From assembly GCF_035918015.1 (NCBI RefSeq), contig NZ_CP109132.1, positions 6,882,001-6,946,000 on the forward strand: a DNA stretch of 64,000 nucleotides, read 5' to 3'. Positions 57,410 through 64,000 of the stretch are shown piece by piece; positions within the stretch are counted from its first letter, which is position 1, and each line of letters starts with the position of its first letter. The stretch comes from Streptomyces sp. NBC_01754. Its GTDB lineage: Bacteria; Actinomycetota; Actinomycetes; Streptomycetales; Streptomycetaceae. Position numbers and translations under genes: made by a program. The notes under the pieces are model-generated. The model saw nothing but the letters and a program-made list of their open reading frames with translations. It searched no databases and was not told the DNA's origin.

Positions 57410-57426
57410 CCGTAACGAGATTACGG
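57410..57426. promoter_or_regulatory. Candidate TetR operator
   Basis: CCGTAA-CGAGA-TTACGG, a perfect 6-5-6 palindrome, 13 bases before the TetR start and 33 from the membrane gene start. Typical form and position for a TetR repressor acting on both genes. Confidence 0.6.
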
Positions 57427-57439
57427 CAATAATCAAATT

Positions 57440-58069
57440 ATGAGAATGACGAGAGCAGAGGCCAAGGAACGCAACCGCCGCGCCTTGCTGGACGCTGCGT
57501 TCCACGTCGTGTCCCGGGACGGATACAGGGCCAGGCTTGATGAGATCGCCGAACGCGCCGGCCTGACCACCGGCGCTGTCTACTCACTCTTCGGGAGCAA
57601 GAACGGCCTGGTGGTCGCCCTGATCGCCGACTGCCTGCGGCCGTACTACGAGGAGATCGAGCAGGCGGTTCCCGCTGGACTTGATCTGCTGGAAGCGGTT
57701 GACGCCTTCGCCCGGTACTACCGGCGCAGTTGTGACGCCCCGGACGCGCTGTCTGGCCTGTCGCTTCAGATCACCTTGCTGTACATGGCCCTGGACGACC
57801 CGGAGCTGGGGGCCCAGCTTGCCGCGTCCGTCCGGTCGCAGGAGAAGCATCTGGTTGCGCTGTTCACCGGAAGGCCGCACGACGGAAGCGTCGTGACGTC
57901 GCAACAGGCACAACGCCTGACCACCGCGCTCAGGGCGCTGTTCGTCGGCCTCAGTCAGGGCCTCCCTCTCGGTCTTGCCCCTGGTGCCGACGAGCAGTAC
58001 TTCGCCGACACCGCCCGGGCACTGGCATCCGGGATGTCCCTCATCGATCACGACCTGGGCACTTTGTGA
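57440..58069 (+). CDS. TetR-family regulator
   Basis: A 209-residue TetR protein. HTH: NRRALLDAAFHVVSRDGYRA, DEIAERAGLTTGAVYSLFGS. The C-terminal ligand domain has LDLLEAVDAFARYYRRSCDA and ALFVGLSQGLPLGLAPGADE. Starts at ATG 57440 or 57446; there is no clear ribosome site, and the upstream DNA is AT-rich. It diverges from the membrane gene and converges on the prenyl-type fusion gene (stop-to-stop gap 132 bases). Confidence 0.88.
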   Translation: MRMTRAEAKERNRRALLDAAFHVVSRDGYRARLDEIAERAGLTTGAVYSLFGSKNGLVVALIADCLRPYYEEIEQAVPAGLDLLEAVDAFARYYRRSCDAPDALSGLSLQITLLYMALDDPELGAQLAASVRSQEKHLVALFTGRPHDGSVVTSQQAQRLTTALRALFVGLSQGLPLGLAPGADEQYFADTARALASGMSLIDHDLGTL

Positions 58070-58201
58070 TGGTTAGTCAGGATGAGGCGTCTTCCCGCAT
58101 ACTCTCGTGGGTCTCGCCCGCCAGATCCACGGTCGGCTCCCGGTGCCGGAGCAGATGGAAGAGTGAGGTTCCCCACTGTGCGGGAGGTGCTGATCAGCTG
58201 G

Positions 58202-59905
58202 TCAGGGCGGGGAGACGAGAGGGGCAGCACCGTGGCGGCGTTGGCGTCGGCCGTACTCGATGACGGCTTGCCACGGGTCACGCCGGTCGACGTCCGGCAT
58301 GTCGGGGTGTGGCAGATGGCCGGCGAAGTCGTCCTGACCGATGAGGACGGGGTCGATGTCGCCGGCTTGGGCTGCCTGGGCGAGGGCTGCGGCGGTGCGG
58401 GTGATCTCGTCGCGGCCGCCGTAGTTGATGCACACGGTGAGCGTCAGTGCGGTGCCGGTGCGGGTGCGGCGTTCCTCGCGCAGGAGAGCCTGGACGAGCT
58501 CTTGGGGCAGTTTGTCGGGGTGGCCCAACCAGCGCCGGCGTACGTCGAGGTCACGGATGGGGCCCTCGTCGAGGTCGTGGCGGATCGCTTCCAGGATCGT
58601 GGTGACTTCTTCGGTGTCGCGCTTCCAGTTCTCGGTGGAGAACGCGTAGAGGGTCAGGTGCCGCAGGCCGATCTCCAGGGCGCCGTAGACCATCTCGTGG
58701 CAGGCGGCGGTACCGGCGCGGTGGCCTTGCGGGCGGGGCAGGCCGCGCTGCTGGGCCCACCGGCCGTTGCCGTCCATGATGACCGCCACGTGGGAGGGCA
58801 TCTGGCCGACGGCGATCTGCGGCGGCCGGGCACCGTCGCGGTGTGGGGGCGGGGGCCGAAGGCCGGTGTCGTCGGTTGCCGGGCCCGGCTCGCTCGCGGC
58901 CATGGCGGGCCGTCGGGGTCGTTCGGGCACGGTGAGGGGCGTCAGGCGCCAGGCCACGCCCGAGCGGAGGCGGGCGGGGGCGAGGACGCGGGTGCGGGTG
59001 ATGACGGAGGGGCGCGGGGGGCGCTTGAGCAGGGCGGGGCCGGCCGCGTCGACGGCATCGAGTTGGGCGCGCATCAGGCAGCCGGCCGTGTCGAGCACGG
59101 TGGCGGCGCCCGGGTGCATGCCTATGGTCATCGCGGGCCTGGTCACCCATCGGCGGGCCAGAGCCGTCAGGTCGCCGATCAAAGCCGCTGCAGCGGGGCT
59201 CCAGCGCCTGCGCCGCAGATCGTCTTCCGCGCCGGGAATGGCGTCCAGGGCCTCCTGCGGCAGGAGCAGGTCGCCTTCGGTGAGGTCGGTGAGGACATCG
59301 GTGAGCTGGGCGCCGTCGATGAACCGCTTGTAGTCGTGCTGCCGGTCCAGCCTGAGCGTCATCGGTGTTCCGGCCTGTTCGAACAGGTGCGGTACCTGGT
59401 CGGCCCAGGGTGTGATTCCTCCGTTGCACCAGGCCTGCCACGCGGCCCAGTCGGCGAAGCGACGGTCGTGGACGTCGTCGAGAGTGCTGGCCATGGCGCC
59501 TTGCAGGCTGGACAGGTCCAGGCGCCATCGCAGGGCGGTGTCCACCAGGGTGTGGCGGACCGGGTCCGTGCTGGTGCCGGCCGCCAGGTTGCGTTGCAGG
59601 GCTTGGGGCCACGCTTGAACGCGGGCCGCACGTGCGGCCTGTTCCGCGTCTCGCCGGTCGGCGAGATCGTCCAGGACGCTCGCTGCCGCCCACAAGGCCC
59701 AGCAGCGCGGGCGCAGCACGGCGGGCATCAGCTGGATGAGGGCGTAGATCCCGGAATCGTGCAGGCGTGTGGTGCGCCGGCACAGCCGGTACGCGGCCCG
59801 AAGGGACGGGTCTTCGCCGGCGGGCGTGCCGCGGGTGGGGCGCCCTCGCTGTGCGGGCAGGGTCACGTCGAGGTCTGCCGTGGTGGTCTGTGTGGTGGCG
59901 CGCAT
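58202..59905 (-). CDS. Squalene/phytoene-synthase-like / cis-prenyltransferase fusion
   Basis: A 567-residue protein of two isoprenoid enzyme domains. Residues ~35-320 resemble head-to-head prenyl synthases: DDLAD (79-83) and DVLTDLTEGDLLLP (from 203) are the two Asp-rich, Mg-binding motifs. A Pro-rich linker (~325-370) leads to a cis-prenyltransferase domain: IMDGNGRWA (376-384, catalytic Asp), GHRAG, LTLYAFSTENW, then LTVCINYGGRDEI. After MPDVD (540) the sequence jumps to WQAVIEYGRRQRRHG, skipping the RTSGE...SNFLLWQ segment that binds IPP in undecaprenyl-PP synthases, so roughly 30-40 residues appear deleted. Activity of the second domain is therefore uncertain. The ribosome site before ATG 59905 is poor. 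Confidence 0.85.
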   Translation of the reverse strand: MRATTQTTTADLDVTLPAQRGRPTRGTPAGEDPSLRAAYRLCRRTTRLHDSGIYALIQLMPAVLRPRCWALWAAASVLDDLADRRDAEQAARAARVQAWPQALQRNLAAGTSTDPVRHTLVDTALRWRLDLSSLQGAMASTLDDVHDRRFADWAAWQAWCNGGITPWADQVPHLFEQAGTPMTLRLDRQHDYKRFIDGAQLTDVLTDLTEGDLLLPQEALDAIPGAEDDLRRRRWSPAAAALIGDLTALARRWVTRPAMTIGMHPGAATVLDTAGCLMRAQLDAVDAAGPALLKRPPRPSVITRTRVLAPARLRSGVAWRLTPLTVPERPRRPAMAASEPGPATDDTGLRPPPPHRDGARPPQIAVGQMPSHVAVIMDGNGRWAQQRGLPRPQGHRAGTAACHEMVYGALEIGLRHLTLYAFSTENWKRDTEEVTTILEAIRHDLDEGPIRDLDVRRRWLGHPDKLPQELVQALLREERRTRTGTALTLTVCINYGGRDEITRTAAALAQAAQAGDIDPVLIGQDDFAGHLPHPDMPDVDRRDPWQAVIEYGRRQRRHGAAPLVSPP

Positions 59906-60053
59906 GTCGGGGGGACCCGGACCTCAGTGTGCTTCCGTGTCGGACGCCGTGACCGACGGGGTGGCGGTTCGGCGCGGTGCGGGGCGCGGACCAGGGGGCT
60001 GTTCCGGAGCGTTCCGGGGCGGCCTCCCTGATCCGTTCCCGGCTTCGCGGGTG

Positions 60054-61538
60054 TCAGCAGCCGGCGTCGGCGATGACGTAGTGGCCCGGAGACGTCTGCT
60101 TCAGGGTGTGGGTGACGAACACGTTGTACAGGCCCATGTTCTGGTCGGAGCCGTTGGCGTAGGTGTACCCGCCGCCCGTGTGGGCCCGGCCCGCCACCAC
60201 ATGGGCGTAGTTGGTGGCCGTGGTGCACGTGGGGGTGTAGCCCGTGGTGGTGGCCGAGACGGCGGTGGAGGCCGGGCCGGCCGTGCCGTCGGCGGCGACC
60301 GCCGTGACCGTGTACGTGTACGCGGTGGCCGGTGACAGGCCCGTGTCGGTGAACGAGGTTCCGGTGGGGGTGCCCACCTGTGTGCCGCCCCGGTGGACCC
60401 GGTAGGAGGAGGCGCCCTGGACCTCGGACCAGCTCAGTGCGACCGAGGTGTCCGTCGTCGCGCCCGCCGCGAGACCGGCAGGCGCGGGCAGCTTCTCGCC
60501 GCCCTCACCCGGATCGGTGCCGCCGCCACCGTCGCCCTCCTGGTCCAGGCCCCAGAACTTCGCCGTGTAGTAGCTGGAGCAGACGGTGTCGAGGAAGTAC
60601 GCGGCCCCCGAACCGCACTGCTCGGCACCGGATCCCGGGTCGACGGCCAGGCCGTGTCCCATGCCGTTGATCTGGTACAGCTGTACGGCGGGTTCGCCGG
60701 AGGCGTCGTCGTAGCTGGTCAGCGTGGTGTTGCCGGGGAGCGTCGCGGTGCTGGACGGGGTCTGGGAGATGCCCCAGACATCGGTCCACTGGTCGCGCAG
60801 CTCGGTGGCGTTGACCGGGTAGACCGTGTAGTCGGAGGTGCCCTGCCAGATCGCGACGCGCGGCCAGGGTCCCGCGTGGCCGGGGTACTGGGCACGGACC
60901 TTGTCGCCCCACTGGGACGGGCTGAGGTCGAGGCTGCCGTACTGACAGCTCGACGCGCCGATCTGGCTGGTCGCGCACTGCGCCGGCAGACCCGAGGCGA
61001 TGGATCCGCCCGCGAACACGTCGGGGTACGCGGCGAGCAGGTTCGCGGCCATGCCTCCGCCCGCCGACAGGCCGGTCACGTACACGCGGTCCGCGTCCGA
61101 GCCGTACAGCGCCTGGGCCTTGGTGACCATCTGGGTGATGGACGCGGCCTCGCCCTTGCCGCGTGTGGAGTCGGCCGGGTCGAACCAGGCGAAGCAGGAC
61201 AGCGCGTTGTTCGCCGGTCCGGTCTGCGGGTACACCAGGGCGAAGCCGTACTCGTCGGCGAACTTGGACCAGCCGCTGTTGGCGTGGTAGGCGTCGGCGC
61301 TCTGCGCGCAACCGTGCAGCGCGACCACGACGGGGGCGTCGGCCGGCAGTCCGGCCGGGACGTAGGTGTACATGGACAGGTTGCCCGGGTTGGAGCCGAA
61401 ACCGGTGACCGGTGTCAATCCGCCCGCCGCGGCGGCGGGTTGGGCGAGGACGACGGTTCCGGCGGCTGCCGCGAGCAGACCGGACAGCGCGAACCGTCCG
61501 ATCCGCCGCGCGAGGCGGCCGAGGAGGGTGGGGCGCAC
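60054..61538 (-). CDS. Secreted PHB depolymerase-type esterase
   Basis: A 494-residue exported esterase of the polyhydroxybutyrate-depolymerase type (LpqC/PhaZ extracellular family). Signal peptide (residues 1-38, cleavage near AQPAAAA), catalytic domain with oxyanion HGCAQS and lipase box GLSAGGG (Ser158), an NGMGHGLAVD His region, a fibronectin-III domain (~350-435) and a C-terminal PHB/chitin-binding-like domain (TNYAHVVAGRAHTGGGYTYA). It should hydrolyse solid PHB or, less likely, feruloyl esters. GTG 61538 has GGAGGT upstream. It is divergent from a 3-hydroxybutyrate dehydrogenase gene. Confidence 0.9.
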   Translation of the reverse strand: MRPTLLGRLARRIGRFALSGLLAAAAGTVVLAQPAAAAGGLTPVTGFGSNPGNLSMYTYVPAGLPADAPVVVALHGCAQSADAYHANSGWSKFADEYGFALVYPQTGPANNALSCFAWFDPADSTRGKGEAASITQMVTKAQALYGSDADRVYVTGLSAGGGMAANLLAAYPDVFAGGSIASGLPAQCATSQIGASSCQYGSLDLSPSQWGDKVRAQYPGHAGPWPRVAIWQGTSDYTVYPVNATELRDQWTDVWGISQTPSSTATLPGNTTLTSYDDASGEPAVQLYQINGMGHGLAVDPGSGAEQCGSGAAYFLDTVCSSYYTAKFWGLDQEGDGGGGTDPGEGGEKLPAPAGLAAGATTDTSVALSWSEVQGASSYRVHRGGTQVGTPTGTSFTDTGLSPATAYTYTVTAVAADGTAGPASTAVSATTTGYTPTCTTATNYAHVVAGRAHTGGGYTYANGSDQNMGLYNVFVTHTLKQTSPGHYVIADAGC

Positions 61539-61929
61539 GGGGTACCTCCGAGGATGCGCGAGCCCGCTCGGCTCCGGGACGAGCCGGTCGGGCGGGCTCT
61601 GGGCGGTCGGTGCGGCGGGCGGTCCACCTCGCCCGGGGCCCGCCCGGGGTCGGTGGCGGGGCGGCCCGGGGGAGGGGCGCCGGTCGCCTGCCGAAGGGGG
61701 ACGTTAGGCGCGGTGCGAGGGGTGCCGACATGTGGACGCGCGCCATCCGGCCTCCGGGGGTGTGTGCGTACGGACCGTTGCCCGGGCCGACGGCGGACGG
61801 CGTACGCGCGGCGGAGCGGTACGGGGCGCGGGCCGGTCCCGGCCCATGGGGCGGGGCACCATGGCGGAAGCGTGAACTGTGTGGGCCGGCCACGTGTGAG
61901 CGGCCGGTCCCGCTTCCTAACGTGACGCC
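61539..61929. other. Divergent promoter region, PHB depolymerase / dehydrogenase
   Basis: 391 bases without a credible gene. A TAACGT-like -10 lies only ~7 bases before the dehydrogenase ATG (61918-61923), which could mean a leaderless transcript; there is no ribosome site there. Confidence 0.45.
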
Positions 61930-62799
61930 ATGGACAGCACTTCGAGTTCGGGGGCCGACCGCCCGGCGCACGCCCAGCCCCCCGTCCGCCCCGCCGGAGG
62001 GGACACGTCCCCCCGGCCGGGCGGCCCCGCCCCCGCGAGCGCGCCGGACGGCCGTTCCCTGGCCGGCCGGACGGCGCTCGTCACCGGGGCCGCGAGCGGC
62101 ATCGGCCGGGCCTGCGCGGTGGCGCTGGCCTCGGCGGGCGCACACGTGCTGGTGGTGGACATCGCCGCCCGTGGGGCCGAGGAGGTCGCGGCACTGGTCG
62201 GCGGCACCGCCGTGACCGCGGACCTGTCGGACCCGGAGCAGGTGGACGCGCTGGCCGTCGACGACGTGGACGTCGTCGTCAACAACGCCGGTCTCCAGCA
62301 CGTCGCGCCGGTGCACGAGTTCCCGCCGGACCGGTTCGCGCTGATCCAGCGGGTCATGCTGGAAGCGCCCTTCCGTATCCTGCGCCGCGCGCTGCCGGGG
62401 ATGTACGGGCGCGGATGGGGCCGGATCGTCAACATCTCCTCGGTGCACGGCCTGCGGGCCAGCCCCTACAAGTCGGCGTACGTCGCCGCGAAGCACGGTC
62501 TGGAAGGGCTGAGCAAGGTGGTGGCGCTGGAGGGCGCCCCGTACGGCGTGACGAGCAACTGCGTGAACCCCGGCTATGTGCGCACGCCGCTCGTCGAGGG
62601 GCAGATCGCCGACCAGGCACGCACGCACGGCATCGCGCCGGAGGAGGTGCTGGAGCGGGTGCTGCTGGAGCGCAGCGCCGTCAAGCGGCTGATCGAGCCG
62701 GAGGAGGTCGGCGCGGCGGTGCTGTGGCTGTGCGGACCGCATGCCGGGTCGGTGAGCGGCTCCTCGATGCCGATGGACGGCGCCTGGACGGCCCGCTGA
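61930..62799 (+). CDS. 3-Hydroxybutyrate dehydrogenase
   Basis: A 289-residue SDR enzyme. After a ~45-residue disordered Pro/Ala-rich extension, the fold starts TALVTGAASGIGRA; VDVVVNNAGLQHVAPVHEFP, NISSVHGLRASPYKSAYVAA and RTPLVEGQIADQARTHGI are the recognised pattern of D-3-hydroxybutyrate dehydrogenases. Catalytic Tyr-Lys are in SAYVAAKHG. It oxidises 3-hydroxybutyrate, the product of the divergent PHB depolymerase, to acetoacetate. No ribosome site is seen before ATG 61930, so translation may be leaderless or start later. Confidence 0.93.
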   Translation: MDSTSSSGADRPAHAQPPVRPAGGDTSPRPGGPAPASAPDGRSLAGRTALVTGAASGIGRACAVALASAGAHVLVVDIAARGAEEVAALVGGTAVTADLSDPEQVDALAVDDVDVVVNNAGLQHVAPVHEFPPDRFALIQRVMLEAPFRILRRALPGMYGRGWGRIVNISSVHGLRASPYKSAYVAAKHGLEGLSKVVALEGAPYGVTSNCVNPGYVRTPLVEGQIADQARTHGIAPEEVLERVLLERSAVKRLIEPEEVGAAVLWLCGPHAGSVSGSSMPMDGAWTAR

Positions 62800-63009
62800 G
62801 CCCCCGAGCACGCCCGGACGGCCCGCCGTGAGCGCGCGATTACGCGAAAGGCCCGGTCACAGGGGTGACGCGGACAGGTGGGGCTGGCATGGTTGCGCAT
62901 CGGACGGTGTGCGCCGCGACAGGGAAGAGCCGCCCCCGTACGACGTCCGTCCGGCCCTTCGAGCGGCCGGGACCGTGGGAAGGGGCGGCGGGACGACAGG
63001 GAGGCGGAG

Positions 63010-64000
63010 ATGGACGCGCGTACCACCGCGGACGGCAAGGGGCCGGCCGGCCCGGCCCGTCCCCCCGCCTCCGCGACCGCCCGGGCCGGATCGAGGCGGA
63101 CGACCGGCGCCCCGGGGCGTGCCGTGGCGGGGAAGGCCGCGTCCGCCGCCCCGCACCTGCGCCGCCTGCTGGAACTGCTGGTCGACGACGCGCCCGCCGA
63201 GGCGCTGGGCGCGGTCACCGGGCAGGCACGCGAGGCGGGCGTCGACGCCGCCGACCTGGCGGAGACCGAGCGGGCCGTCGCCACCGCGCTGCGGGTGCGC
63301 GGTTCGCTGCGCGCGCACCGCCGCCGCGAACTCGAACTCACCGCCCTCTTCGACACAGCGGGTGACCTCGCCGCCTCCCGCGACCTCGACGAGGTCCTGA
63401 AGGCCATCGTCCGGCGGGCCAGGATGCTGCTCGGCACCGACACCGCCTACCTGACGCTGCCGGACGAGGAGGCCGGGGACACGTACATGCGGGTCACGGA
63501 CGGGTCCGTGTCCCCGGTGTTCCAGAACCTCCGGCTCGAACTCGGGGAAGGGCTCGGCGGGTTGGTGGCGCAGACCACCCGGCCGTACGCGAGCCCGGAC
63601 TACCGCACCGACGACCGCTTCCGGCACACCCGCAACATCAACGCGGGCGTGTTCGAGGAGGGCCTGGTCGCGATCCTGGGCGTGCCGCTGCTCCTCGGCT
63701 CCGTGCACGGCGGCGACCGCAAGGTGATCGGCGTGCTGTTCGCCGCCGACCGCAGCCCCCGGGCGTTCAGCCCCGACGAGGTGGCGCTGCTCTCCTCACT
63801 GGCCGCGCACGCCGCCATCGCCATCGACACGGCCCGCGCGCTGCACGACACCCGCGCGGCGCTGGCCGAACTCGCCGAGGTGAACGAGCTGGTGCGGGCC
63901 CACGCGGCGGCCGTGCAGCGCGCCGAGGAGGCGCACGACCGGCTCACCGACCTCGTGCTGCGCGGAGGGGGTGTGCGGGACGTGGCCGCCGCGGTGGCCG
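63010..64000 (+). CDS. GAF-domain regulator, 5' part
   Basis: The first ~330 residues of a protein cut by the window edge. A disordered start is followed by a helical linker (LLELLVDDAPAEALGAVTGQ) and one GAF domain: ELTALFDTAGDLAASRDLDE, LKAIVRRARMLLGTDTAYLT, VAILGVPLLLGSVHGGDRKV, FAADRSPRAFSPDEVALLSS. A coiled-coil follows (AELAEVNELVRAHAAAVQRA). In actinobacteria such proteins often end in a PucR-type HTH and lie beside 3-hydroxybutyrate dehydrogenase, suggesting a regulator of PHB use. GGAGGCGGAG precedes ATG 63010. The C-terminus is not visible. Confidence 0.8.
   Translation, partial: MDARTTADGKGPAGPARPPASATARAGSRRTTGAPGRAVAGKAASAAPHLRRLLELLVDDAPAEALGAVTGQAREAGVDAADLAETERAVATALRVRGSLRAHRRRELELTALFDTAGDLAASRDLDEVLKAIVRRARMLLGTDTAYLTLPDEEAGDTYMRVTDGSVSPVFQNLRLELGEGLGGLVAQTTRPYASPDYRTDDRFRHTRNINAGVFEEGLVAILGVPLLLGSVHGGDRKVIGVLFAADRSPRAFSPDEVALLSSLAAHAAIAIDTARALHDTRAALAELAEVNELVRAHAAAVQRAEEAHDRLTDLVLRGGGVRDVAAAVA

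Overview
The window is from a high-GC actinomycete, almost certainly a Streptomyces or a close relative. The evidence is third-position G/C bias in nearly every gene, GTG/TTG starts, ATGA/GTGA stop-start overlaps, a conservon (cvnABCD), a chaplin, LAL-type and PadR regulators, and a regulatory gene carrying a TTA (bldA) codon. It reads as chromosomal accessory DNA broken up by two copies of a tRNA-Pro(GGG) gene, each flanked by mobile-element debris.

Layout. 1-5.6 kb: a PPOX-fold protein fragment, an MBL-fold hydrolase, then an MGDG-synthase-like glycosyltransferase divergent from an SDR/DMT-transporter/polysaccharide-deacetylase operon. 5.9-9.8 kb: a five-gene conservon. 9.9-13.4 kb: TetR regulator with divergent epimerase, and a split transketolase. 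13.6-17.6 kb: tRNA-Pro followed by a decayed integrative element with recognisable attL and attR copies, a frameshifted integrase, an anti-sigma-like ATPase, and then an insertion sequence (IRs and a 5-bp target duplication) carrying a decayed transposase and an unrelated passenger gene.

18.2-33.1 kb is the metabolic highlight. PadR regulator, sulfatase and its formylglycine-generating enzyme form one operon. Divergent from them is an oligopeptide-type ABC importer, followed by a secreted beta-helix protein, a cytoplasmic GH20 hexosaminidase and a cytoplasmic GH2 beta-galactosidase. Together these look like an import-then-desulfate-then-trim pathway for a sulfated Gal/GlcNAc-type glycan, with paired 20-bp motifs in the shared promoter region as candidate operators.

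33.5-45.6 kb: stand-alone HMG-CoA reductase, chaplin, small secreted protein, K+ channel, a pectate lyase split by an IS110-family element (precise excision would restore the frame), a long-form GAPDH, a DUF2510 membrane protein and a NarL-type two-component pair. 45.7-49.8 kb: FadR-type regulator and lutABC L-lactate oxidation operon, with the same 11-bp palindrome at both promoters. 50-56 kb: hydroxyacid dehydrogenase, TauE-like exporter, small membrane protein, DUF309, and a LAL-like ATPase that lacks its DNA-binding domain and has a TTA codon. 56.1-57 kb: second tRNA-Pro and an IS5-family relic. 57-59.9 kb: TetR with divergent membrane protein, then an unusual fusion of a squalene/phytoene-synthase-like domain to a cis-prenyltransferase domain that lacks a conserved substrate-binding segment. 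60-64 kb: secreted PHB depolymerase, 3-hydroxybutyrate dehydrogenase and a GAF-domain protein (cut by the window edge), a probable polyhydroxybutyrate catabolic group.

All functions are read from sequence motifs and family knowledge; no database search was possible.
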